DNA of 64,000 nt. Origin: Marivita sp046592965 (lineage in GTDB: Bacteria; Pseudomonadota; Alphaproteobacteria; Rhodobacterales; Rhodobacteraceae). The notes under the pieces are model-generated. The model saw only the letters and a list, made by a program, of their open reading frames with translations, ran no database searches and was not told where the DNA came from. Positions 55,562 through 62,871 of this stretch are shown here, piece after piece. The DNA is taken from NCBI RefSeq assembly GCF_046592965.1, contig NZ_JBISBV010000002.1:124001-188000 (forward strand). The letters run 5' to 3'. A program made the translations under genes and the position numbers. Every line of letters starts with the position of its first letter. Position 1 is the first letter of the stretch.

Positions 55562-56235
55562 CGGCTTTCGCTCTCGCGTCTGAAACGCATCCGTCGCGGA
55601 GGCGCAGGGTCTGTTGACAGTGTATCCAGTGGGGTGGTTTCGGGATATTCCAATGTATCTCCTACTTTGGTCGCAGATGCAGGTGCGGCATTTGCATAAT
55701 CCTGCACGGATTCCGCGATTTCGACGGATTCCGCAGAATTTCCCGCCAGCAGAGGCGCGTCTGCAATGTCCGAGAGATTCTCTGCGGTATCAACGGCTTC
55801 GCCCGTCTCGATCATCGCAAGCCGGACTCCCTCTTCATGCGCCAAGGCCTCGATATGTTTCAGCAATCCCCGACCGACCCTGTAGGCGGTCGTTACGCCG
55901 GGCGCATCCGTGGCCGCGTTGGTGAAATCGTCGTCATAATCGCAAAGCCCGTCAAGGTTGGCGAGCTTCGGATTCAAGCGCCACAATTGGCGCAACGCGC
56001 GCTGGCGCAAGCGCTCGGGCACGAATTTCTGCATGAAGCCTGAAATGTCCTGTCCGGGTTGCAGCGTATCGGGATCGGGCAGCCCGAGCTGTTCAAGAAT
56101 CTCGGCGTCCGTCTGCGCCTCCAACTCAGCCTGTTTCGCCCGCGTCTCGGCCTCCTCGGCGCGGGTCCGGTCTTCAATGGTCTCGGCCTCGACGGCTTGT
56201 TTGCGCCGCGACCAGAAATCGGGACGCTGTGTCAT
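55558..56235 (-). CDS. DUF3306 protein
   Basis: 225 residues. The N-terminus DFWSRRKQAVEAE and a long Glu/Ala-rich coiled-coil segment (RAEEAETRAKQAELEAQ) followed by VPERLRQRALRQLWRLNPKL are typical of DUF3306. A serine/proline-rich C-terminal tail ends in basic residues. Found with formate dehydrogenase genes in several proteobacteria; function unknown. It overlaps both neighbours by four bases. Confidence 0.88.
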   Translation of the reverse strand: MTQRPDFWSRRKQAVEAETIEDRTRAEEAETRAKQAELEAQTDAEILEQLGLPDPDTLQPGQDISGFMQKFVPERLRQRALRQLWRLNPKLANLDGLCDYDDDFTNAATDAPGVTTAYRVGRGLLKHIEALAHEEGVRLAMIETGEAVDTAENLSDIADAPLLAGNSAESVEIAESVQDYANAAPASATKVGDTLEYPETTPLDTLSTDPAPPRRMRFRRESESR

Positions 56236-56798
56236 GACGAGCCCAGCTTGCGATCACGGGAGGGCGCGCGGTAGACGTCGCTGACCTGCGAAATACGCGC
56301 ATCCCCCTTGCCGTCTTCAACCAGGTCTTCAAGGTGGCGTTTGCGCTTGCGTTTCTGGAACGGCTCATCGACAAAATGCCGGTCGGTCCAGTCTTGCACC
56401 CACGCAACGAGCGGCGGCGGCATCGCGACCTTCTCGACCAGTTCCTCGCCGCCCTCGGCATATTGCATCGCCTCGTTCGGATTGGCAGTCACCAGCTTGA
56501 GCCGGTACGGAAATGTGCCGCGTTCGGGTTGCAGAACGACATAGGCGCAGACCACCGGTTCCGCCAGATTGACGCGGTAGGCCTCGGCATCGGTGCGCCA
56601 CAGCGTCATCGGGACGGTGCCGATGTGGTACTCGGCGACATCACCTTCCTCGCGCAGCAATTTCCAATCGGCAGGCCCGGCACCAAGCAACAGCGCACTG
56701 GCGCGCCACGCCCATGCCTGCCAGCGCGTCACACCCGGTTTGCGTTGCATGACAACACCCACCGGCAATGTTTCGAAACGGGGATCTGTTGCGGTCAA
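56232..56798 (-). CDS. DUF3305 protein
   Basis: 188 residues. The N-terminus MTATDPRFETLPVGVVMQRK and AVVCAYVVLQ-type middle (PVVCAYVVLQPERGTFPYRL) match DUF3305. It has no signal or cysteine cluster, and ends in a charged tail (FQKRKRKRHLEDLVEDG). It is probably a cytoplasmic maturation factor for the formate dehydrogenase, by guilt of association. It is the first gene of the minus-strand operon. Confidence 0.88.
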   Translation of the reverse strand: MTATDPRFETLPVGVVMQRKPGVTRWQAWAWRASALLLGAGPADWKLLREEGDVAEYHIGTVPMTLWRTDAEAYRVNLAEPVVCAYVVLQPERGTFPYRLKLVTANPNEAMQYAEGGEELVEKVAMPPPLVAWVQDWTDRHFVDEPFQKRKRKRHLEDLVEDGKGDARISQVSDVYRAPSRDRKLGSS

Positions 56799-56936
56799 AT
56801 CGGTCTCCCTGATGCTGCGGGGACAAAGCGCGTGGTTGACTTCTATCTAGCATATCCATTGGGTAGGACGAAACATTGAACCACAAACCACAGACAAACA
56901 AGACGACGCGCCAGAACACGTCGCGAAAGGCTCGTG

Positions 56937-58916
56937 ATGGGAACCAGACTGCTTTTGTGTGACTGTCTTGGCAGTCAATCCGTTGACGCCGACAAGATCG
57001 GTGCCGCAACGGCGCTAGATCCGACGCGCGTGTTCACCAATCTGTGCGGAACCGAGGCCGACGCGGCCGCCGACCTGATGGCCGACGGGGACGTGGTGAT
57101 TGCCTGCGCGCAAGAGCGCGCGTTTTTCGAGATGTTGGCCGAGGAGATCGGCGCACACACCCCCTCCTGCGTTGACATTCGCGACCGGGCCGGGTGGAGC
57201 GATGAGGCGTCACAGGCCGGAGCCAAACAGGCGGCGCTGCTCGCCGAGGCGGTGTTGCCCCTGCCAACGGCCAAGGTCGTCGATGTGGTCAGCGAAGGCA
57301 CCTGCCTGATCGTCGGCGACGGATACACCGCCTTCGCCGCGGCGGCACAGCTTTGCGATGCGCTGGCCGTCACCGTGTTGCAGACCGATCAAAGCGACGT
57401 GCCGACAGACCGCCGGTTTGATGTCATTCGCGCAGAGGTGCGCAGCCTGACCGGCGCACTTGGGGGATTTTCCGTCAAGCTCAACCGCTTCTCGGACCTG
57501 CAACCGGGGGGGCGCGGCGTGTTTTCGTTCAGCCCGCCGCAGGATGGGGTCGTGTCTGAATGCGACATCGTTCTGGACCTGACCGGAGGCACACCGATGG
57601 TTCCGGCACCGCACAAGCGCGAGGGCTATTTGCGGGCCGACCCGCGCCGGCCCGGCGCGGTGGAACTGGCCGTGTCAGAGGCGGTGCAAATGGTCGGCGT
57701 GTTCGAAAAGCCGCTTTATATCGCGCTGGAACCCGCTCTCTGCGCTCATAGCCGCGCAAATCAGACAGGCTGTTCCAAGTGCCTTGATGTGTGTCCGACC
57801 GGCGCGTTTCGCGCCGACGGCGACCATGTCGCCATCGACCCGATGATCTGCGCCGGTTGCGGGGCCTGTGCCGCGCTGTGCCCGTCCGGCGCGATTGCCT
57901 ATGACGCCCCGCCGGTGTCGGCGCTCTTCCGTCGGCTTGAGACACTGGCATCGACGTATCGCAAAGCGGGCGGAACCGCGCCGCGCCTGCTGGTGCATGA
58001 CGCCGATCACGGCCTTGAGATGATCCAGCTTGCCGCGCGGTTTGGTCAGGGATTGCCGGCGGATGTGCTCCCGCTACAGACCGAGACGCTTGCCGGGTTC
58101 GGCCATGCCGAGATGCTGGCCGCTCTGGGATGCGGCTTTGCAGCCGTCGATGTGCTGATGGCACCGCGCACCGAGCGCGAGACACCCGAATTCGAGACCG
58201 CGCTGGCCAACGCGCTGGCTGGCAAGCTCGCTGTGACGCTGCTTGATCTTGATGATCCCGACGCGCTGAGTGCGACCTTGTTCGGGGCTGACGCGCACCG
58301 GCCGGTCGCCACGCCCAACCTGCCGATCGGCCAGCGGCGCCAGGTGGCGCGCGGTGCGGCGAAGGCGTTGAACCCGGATGCGGAGATCCTGCCGCTGCCC
58401 GGCCATGCGCCCTATGGTGCCGTGCTGGTGGACCGCGACGCCTGCACGCTCTGCCTGTCATGCGTATCGCTTTGCCCCTCGGGAGCATTGGGGGACAATC
58501 CGGATTTGCCGCAATTGTTGTTCCAGGAAGATGCGTGCCTGCAATGTGGACTCTGCGCCAATATCTGCCCCGAGGACGCGATCATGCTCGAGCCGCGAAT
58601 GAACCTGACCGATACGGCCTTGTCGCAAGTGGTTCTGAACGAGGAAGAACCCTTCGCCTGTATCGAATGCGGCGCGTTGTTCGGGGTGAAATCGACGATC
58701 GAGAAAATCACGGAAAAGCTCGCCGGCAAGCACGCGATGCTCGCCACAGGCGACGCGGCGAAGATGATCCAGATGTGCGACAATTGCCGGATTCAGGCGC
58801 AATACCACGCCAAGGACAACCCGTTCGCGCTGGGCGCGCCACGCAAGCCGCGCACGACCGATGACTATCTGGCAGAACGCGAGACCAGCGCAGGTTCGAA
58901 ACGGCGGGATCATTGA
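56937..58916 (+). CDS. Multi-cluster ferredoxin protein of the formate dehydrogenase region
   Basis: 659 residues. Two pairs of [4Fe-4S] motifs are visible: residues about 270-312 (GCSKCLDVCPTG and CAGCGACAALCPSG) and about 498-545 (CTLCLSCVSLCPSG and CLQCGLCANICPED). The N-terminal 250 residues contain a cysteine-bearing, possibly nucleotide-binding region, and the C-terminus has two CxxC pairs (FACIECGALFG and CDNCRIQAQYH) like a metal site. No signal peptide, so it is cytoplasmic. It likely supplies electrons or clusters for maturation. An AAAGG site precedes ATG 56937. The gene is divergent from the DUF3305 operon. Confidence 0.88.
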   Translation: MGTRLLLCDCLGSQSVDADKIGAATALDPTRVFTNLCGTEADAAADLMADGDVVIACAQERAFFEMLAEEIGAHTPSCVDIRDRAGWSDEASQAGAKQAALLAEAVLPLPTAKVVDVVSEGTCLIVGDGYTAFAAAAQLCDALAVTVLQTDQSDVPTDRRFDVIRAEVRSLTGALGGFSVKLNRFSDLQPGGRGVFSFSPPQDGVVSECDIVLDLTGGTPMVPAPHKREGYLRADPRRPGAVELAVSEAVQMVGVFEKPLYIALEPALCAHSRANQTGCSKCLDVCPTGAFRADGDHVAIDPMICAGCGACAALCPSGAIAYDAPPVSALFRRLETLASTYRKAGGTAPRLLVHDADHGLEMIQLAARFGQGLPADVLPLQTETLAGFGHAEMLAALGCGFAAVDVLMAPRTERETPEFETALANALAGKLAVTLLDLDDPDALSATLFGADAHRPVATPNLPIGQRRQVARGAAKALNPDAEILPLPGHAPYGAVLVDRDACTLCLSCVSLCPSGALGDNPDLPQLLFQEDACLQCGLCANICPEDAIMLEPRMNLTDTALSQVVLNEEEPFACIECGALFGVKSTIEKITEKLAGKHAMLATGDAAKMIQMCDNCRIQAQYHAKDNPFALGAPRKPRTTDDYLAERETSAGSKRRDH

Positions 58917-58918
58917 TT

Positions 58919-58972
58919 GTTTTCGGGGGCTTTGCCCCCGGACCCCCAAGGTATTTTAAGCCCAAAGAAGCC
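58919..58972. repeat. Rhodobacteraceae-type GC hairpin repeat
   Basis: A perfect CGGGGGC/GCCCCCG hairpin with a TTT loop at 58924-58940, followed by a GGACCCCCAAGGTATTTTAA tail and an AAAGAAG stretch. I recall closely similar GC hairpin plus 'GGACCCCC..GGTATTT' elements from many Rhodobacteraceae intergenic regions; this is recollection, not a search. It also works as a possible terminator between the convergent ferredoxin and TupA-like/cytochrome genes. Only one copy is seen in this window. Confidence 0.6.
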
Positions 58973-58991
58973 GGATCGGTCGGATGAAAGG

Positions 58992-59759
58992 TCAGTCCTG
59001 CATGGTCTGGACCGGACGCCCCAGCTCGGCGGGCGGAATGGTTTGTACGAAAGCCAGGATGTTTTCGAGATCCGTCAAGGTGATTTCCATCGCGCGGATC
59101 GGAGACGGACGGGTCGGATCGAAGGGCGGGGTCAAATCCGCGATCTGGGTAAACGCCGGGTGCGGATTTTGCACATAGAAGGTCTCGAACCGCTCCTGCC
59201 AGTCGCGCAGGGTGCGCAGCACCGCGAAGGACGGTGTTGAGCCGATCGAGTTCATCCGGTTTTTCTCGCCGACCACATGGCAGCGCCCGCAGAATGAAAA
59301 CGATGCGACCTCGCCGCGTGCGGCATCGCCGTCCAGCACCGCTCTTGCGGTCGTTTCGGCAACCGCTTTCGCCGCCGCAAAGAGCACGCGGCCGTTCGGT
59401 TGGAACGATTCAATCGTTTTGCGCCCGACATCCGACACAAGCCACTCTGCGAATCGCTCTGCATCGGGGTCCGGCCCCGCCTGAAAGTGCCAGAGCTGAT
59501 CCAGCCCGTTGAAGACCGCCGTGCCTGTGCCGCCGAACCTGGCATGCGTCGGGCTGTCGGATTCAGCCAAGGCGATCCGGATGCGCGTTTTCAAGGAAAA
59601 TCGTGGGATAAGATGTTTCAGCAGGCCGCTGTCGATCAGCGCGGGCGGGGCCGAAAGGCTGAAGTGCCTGTCGTCCGCAACCGATTGGGCCTGTGCGTGA
59701 CCGGTACAGAACGCGCCCAAGGTCAGGATTTGCAGGGTTCGTCTCAGCATCGCGATCAT
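58992..59759 (-). CDS. TupA-like/cytochrome c chimeric protein
   Basis: 255 residues. A signal peptide (MIAMLRRTLQILTLGAFCTGHAQA) directs it to the periplasm. Residues about 30-60 (IDSGLLKHLIPRFSLKTRIR) resemble the N-terminus of tungstate-binding TupA-type proteins, and about 90-130 (AERFAEWLVSDVGRKTIESF, then NGRVLF) resemble the C-terminal helix of the same family; the middle of the fold is absent. The C-terminal half is a c-type cytochrome with heme motif CGRCH (about residue 155) and a late helix. The gene is convergent with the ferredoxin gene. Start 59759 has a GGAGG site nine bases away. Confidence 0.65.
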   Translation of the reverse strand: MIAMLRRTLQILTLGAFCTGHAQAQSVADDRHFSLSAPPALIDSGLLKHLIPRFSLKTRIRIALAESDSPTHARFGGTGTAVFNGLDQLWHFQAGPDPDAERFAEWLVSDVGRKTIESFQPNGRVLFAAAKAVAETTARAVLDGDAARGEVASFSFCGRCHVVGEKNRMNSIGSTPSFAVLRTLRDWQERFETFYVQNPHPAFTQIADLTPPFDPTRPSPIRAMEITLTDLENILAFVQTIPPAELGRPVQTMQD

Positions 59760-59857
59760 TATGCGCGCCCTCCTGCTTGAAAGCCTAAGGGCGCTGGCTT
59801 ACACCCGTCAACGCTCTAGCTCTTGAGCGCAAGATCGCCACATCAAGGAGAGACCCG

Positions 59858-60049
59858 ATGAGCGAAGATTTCAACATGTCGATGCGCAAATTTCTCAAGC
59901 AGGTCGGGGTCACGTCCCAGCAAGCCATCGAAGACGCGATGCGTGATGCCGAAACCAGCGGCAAGACCTTCGACGCCAAGATGGTGCTGACCATTGACGG
60001 GCTCGATCTGGAGCATGTGGTGACCGGCAGCATCAAGGGTCAGGACTGA
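59858..60049 (+). CDS. DUF6494 small protein
   Basis: 63 residues. The sequence (SMRKFLKQVGVTSQQAIEDA, KMVLTIDGLDLEHVVTGSI) matches DUF6494. It is acidic and soluble with no cysteine. It precedes the Mrp gene by one base after a good AAGGAGA ribosome site, first in a four-gene operon. Function unknown. Confidence 0.85.
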   Translation: MSEDFNMSMRKFLKQVGVTSQQAIEDAMRDAETSGKTFDAKMVLTIDGLDLEHVVTGSIKGQD

Positions 60050-60050
60050 G

Positions 60051-61115
60051 GTGGCTTTGACGCGTGACGCGGTTCTTGCCGCGCTGAAAGCGGTGACCGA
60101 TCCGGTATCCGCGCAGGATATCGTGTCCGCCGGGATCGTGCGGGCGTTGACGGTCGATGACGGTGCGGTGCGCTTTGTTCTGGAAGTGAGCCCCGAACAC
60201 GCCGAAGCCTACGCGCCGGTGCGACAGGCGGCCGAAGACGCGGTCAGGGCGCTGGGTGCGGCAAGCGTGTCGGCGGTGATGACCGCACATAGCGCGCCCA
60301 AGCCTCCGCCCGATCTCAAGGCTGGCGCAAGGCCCAAACCGGCCGGACCGGAAAAGGTGCCAGGGGTCGAGCGGATCATCGCCATCGCCTCCGGCAAGGG
60401 TGGGGTGGGCAAGTCGACCCTGACGGCGAACCTCGCCTGCGCGCTGGCCGCCGAGGGACGTCGCGTCGGGCTGCTCGATGCCGATGTCTACGGGCCAAGC
60501 CAGCCGCGGATGCTCGGCGTGTCGGGCCGGCCCGCCAGCCCGGATGGCAAGACCATCCTTCCGATGCGCAATTTCGGCGTGACGATGATGTCGATGGGGC
60601 TGATGGTCAACGAGGGTCAGGCCGTCGTCTGGCGCGGTCCCATGCTGATGGGCGCGTTGCAGCAGATGCTGATGCAGGTGCAATGGGGCGCGCTGGATGT
60701 GCTGCTGGTCGATCTGCCGCCCGGCACCGGCGACGTGCAGATGACCCTGTCGCAGAAGGCGCATGTGGACGGCGCGATTGTCATTTCTACACCGCAGGAC
60801 GTGGCGTTGATGGATGCGCGCAAGGGGATCGACATGTTCAACCAGATGAACGTGCCGATAATCGGTCTGGTCGAGAACATGTCGACGCATATCTGCTCCA
60901 ATTGCGGCCATGAGGAACATATCTTCGGACATGGCGGCGTCGCGGCGGAGGCGGCCAAGCTTGGCGTTCCTCTTCTGGCCGAGATCCCGCTGCATCTCGA
61001 TATCCGCAAGGCCGCTGATGGCGGCGCGCCGATTGTCGTGTCCAAACCGGACAGCCCGCAGGCCGAGGCGTTCCGCGATCTGGCGCGCACCTTGGTGGCT
61101 GCTGGCAAGGCATGA
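60051..61115 (+). CDS. Mrp/ApbC-type P-loop ATPase, Fe-S cluster carrier
   Basis: 354 residues. An N-terminal MIP18/DUF59 domain (LAALKAVTDPVSAQDIVSAG) is followed by the deviant Walker A SGKGGVGKST (about residue 113), Walker B LLVDLPPGTGD and the bridging CxxC in CSNCGHEEH (about 282). These proteins carry [4Fe-4S] clusters to client enzymes. Its location next to an iron-sulfur-rich formate dehydrogenase suggests a dedicated role. The GTG start is one base after the DUF6494 stop; the stop overlaps the next gene. Confidence 0.92.
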   Translation: MALTRDAVLAALKAVTDPVSAQDIVSAGIVRALTVDDGAVRFVLEVSPEHAEAYAPVRQAAEDAVRALGAASVSAVMTAHSAPKPPPDLKAGARPKPAGPEKVPGVERIIAIASGKGGVGKSTLTANLACALAAEGRRVGLLDADVYGPSQPRMLGVSGRPASPDGKTILPMRNFGVTMMSMGLMVNEGQAVVWRGPMLMGALQQMLMQVQWGALDVLLVDLPPGTGDVQMTLSQKAHVDGAIVISTPQDVALMDARKGIDMFNQMNVPIIGLVENMSTHICSNCGHEEHIFGHGGVAAEAAKLGVPLLAEIPLHLDIRKAADGGAPIVVSKPDSPQAEAFRDLARTLVAAGKA

Positions 61116-61819
61116 GCGGCAGCCCGAGTTTCCCGCCGCTGATGCAAGGTCTGAACGCGGCGGGCGCCGACCCGTTCGAGGCGGCCTGCACCGACGCCGC
61201 TGCGGGATGCGATGGCGGGACGATCGTCTTTGATCTTTCTCCCGAGTTGCTTCGCGCGGCCATTGTGCTGGCGCCGGAGGTCGCGCTTTCCAAGGCAGCC
61301 GTGATGCTGCCGCTGGTTGCGGTCGCTTTGCAGAACGCGCTGGGGGCGTTGGGGCCGTCCGAATTGCCGGTGCATCTGGAGTGGCAGGGTGGTCTTCTGG
61401 TCAATGGCGCAACCTGCGGCCATGTCCGCGCGGCAACCAATGTCGCCGATCCCGATGCGGTCGCGGATTGGCTTGTCGTCGGGTTCGAGTTGCAATTCAT
61501 GCGTCCCGGTCTGGAGGGCGGCGATACGCCGGATGTCACCGATCTGGCCAGCGAAGGATGCGGCGACGTCGAGCCGGTCGCGCTTCTGGAAAGCTGGTCG
61601 CGGCATCTGATGAACTGGATCAACCGCTGGGAGGACGAAGGGATCGCGCCGCTTCATCGTGAATGGACTGGCCTTGCGCATGGCATCGGCAGCGAGGTGA
61701 GTGTCGCTGGCCGGAGCGGGCGCTTTCTTGGTCTGGACGAAACGCTCGGCCTCTTGCTTCGGACAGATGCGCGGACCATTCTTGTGCCGTTGACTGATTT
61801 GCTGGAGATACGCAGATGA
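61112..61819 (+). CDS. Biotin/lipoate-ligase-like protein
   Basis: 235 residues. The middle (LPVHLEWQGGLLVNGATCGH) resembles the substrate-binding loop of BirA/LplA-type ligases (KWPNDLLVNG in BirA) and PEVALSKAAVMLPLVAVALQ the preceding helix; a C-terminal segment (GRFLGLDETLGLLLR) fits DUF4444. A classical ligase would attach biotin or lipoate to a lysine, but the BirA GRGRxGR loop is not obvious, so activity is uncertain. Coupled by overlap to Mrp and to DUF6505. Confidence 0.7.
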   Translation: MSGSPSFPPLMQGLNAAGADPFEAACTDAAAGCDGGTIVFDLSPELLRAAIVLAPEVALSKAAVMLPLVAVALQNALGALGPSELPVHLEWQGGLLVNGATCGHVRAATNVADPDAVADWLVVGFELQFMRPGLEGGDTPDVTDLASEGCGDVEPVALLESWSRHLMNWINRWEDEGIAPLHREWTGLAHGIGSEVSVAGRSGRFLGLDETLGLLLRTDARTILVPLTDLLEIRR

Positions 61820-62295
61820 ACCTTGCGCGGGCGATCCATTTTGACGAAAGCGACCAGCGCGTCTTTCACTCTCCGGCGCGCACCGGGGAATGGTGCATAT
61901 CGGGCGGCTTTGAATTTTCCAACTGGTCCGACGCCGATCTGACCGGCAAGGCCAGACAGGCATTTTCAAACGGCTGGCTGGGCGCGGAAAGCTTTGGCAG
62001 GGTCAGCTTCGTCGCCGTGACGCAAATCGAACCGACCGAGATGATGGCGCTCGAACTTGGTCTGGCGCGCCATTTCGTCGAGCTTTACGGCGCACCGTCG
62101 ATCGACGCGGCGCGGATCGTCGCGGCCGAGGAAATCGCGCATATGGTCGACCTGTGTGACGACCACGCGCCCAACACGCTTTTGACAGTCACGCGCGAGT
62201 TGACCGAAGCAGGCGTGAAGGAAAGCTATCGCGTGATCGAGCCGCAGGACGCGGAGTTGACCATGCTCGCCGTACACGGGTCGTTGGACGACTGA
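61816..62295 (+). CDS. DUF6505 protein
   Basis: 159 residues. The sequence RAIHFDESDQRVFHSPARTG, WCISGGFEFSNW and FVAVTQIEPTEMMALELGLA matches DUF6505. It looks soluble and mainly alpha/beta, with one cysteine near WCISG. Function unknown. It overlaps the ligase-like gene by four bases and ends the operon. Confidence 0.85.
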   Translation: MNLARAIHFDESDQRVFHSPARTGEWCISGGFEFSNWSDADLTGKARQAFSNGWLGAESFGRVSFVAVTQIEPTEMMALELGLARHFVELYGAPSIDAARIVAAEEIAHMVDLCDDHAPNTLLTVTRELTEAGVKESYRVIEPQDAELTMLAVHGSLDD

Positions 62296-62322
62296 GGGGT
62301 TCCCGGTCCGGTCTGCCGCAAG

Positions 62323-62336
62323 TTGATCCGTATCAA
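62323..62336 (+). promoter_or_regulatory. FNR box upstream of cytochrome c gene
   Basis: TTGATCCGTATCAA is an exact match to the FNR/FnrL palindrome TTGAT-N4-ATCAA. Its centre is about 68 bases before the ATG of the cytochrome c gene; with a class II (-41.5) site this leaves a leader of about 27 bases. This points to induction at low oxygen. Confidence 0.88.
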
Positions 62337-62397
62337 CGCCAAGGTTCCGAAATTCGTACAGGATTTCCGAACCATCCTTAATGAAGGAGATTCCAGA

Positions 62398-62805
62398 ATG
62401 CGCACAGGAACCGCCGGACTCATCGCCCTTGTCGCCTCAGCCGGTATCGCGGCGGCGCAAGACGTGGATGAGGGACAGGCTTTATATCAAACCCACTGTG
62501 CCACCTGCCACGGACGAGAGGCGCAGGGTCAGGGTCCGTTAGCGGGTGCGTTGCTTCTGCAACCCGTGGATCTGACGACTCTTTCGGCGGATAACGGCGG
62601 TGAGTTTCCGCTGGAGAGGGTGGTCAAACGTATTGACGGCACCGACCCCCTGGTCAGTCACGGATCGCCGATGCCGGTGTTCGGACCCTATTTCGAGGGC
62701 GTGTCGAACACCCCGTTGAAGCTTCAGAGCGGGCAACCGATCATGGTGCCCGATCCGATTGCCGATCTGGTCGGATATCTGTTGTCGATCCAGCAGGGCG
62801 TTTGA
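62398..62805 (+). CDS. Class I c-type cytochrome (FNR-linked)
   Basis: 135 residues. A signal peptide (MRTGTAGLIALVASAGIAAA) exports it. One heme site CATCH (about residue 38) and an axial Met in GSPMPVFG. It belongs to the small class I cytochromes c. Start 62398 has a GAAGGAGA site. It is preceded by a perfect FNR box, so it is probably made under low oxygen, and may serve the formate or N2O respiratory chain as an electron carrier. Confidence 0.92.
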   Translation: MRTGTAGLIALVASAGIAAAQDVDEGQALYQTHCATCHGREAQGQGPLAGALLLQPVDLTTLSADNGGEFPLERVVKRIDGTDPLVSHGSPMPVFGPYFEGVSNTPLKLQSGQPIMVPDPIADLVGYLLSIQQGV

Positions 62806-62813
62806 AACATAAA

Positions 62814-62839
62814 AAAAATCCCGCCGGAGCGGGATTTTT
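62814..62839. terminator. Bidirectional intrinsic terminator
   Basis: Perfect eleven-base stem AAAAATCCCGC/GCGGGATTTTT with tetraloop CGGA. The A/T tails on both sides give T runs for each direction, so it ends both the cytochrome c gene and the convergent BMP gene. Confidence 0.93.
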
Positions 62840-62871
62840 CTGGTCCTGGCCGATGCGGGCCATCACCGTGA

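Noticed and set aside
58917..58991. Small gene in the gap after the ferredoxin gene
   Set aside because: The stretch is explained by the hairpin repeat and has no start-stop frame with a ribosome site.
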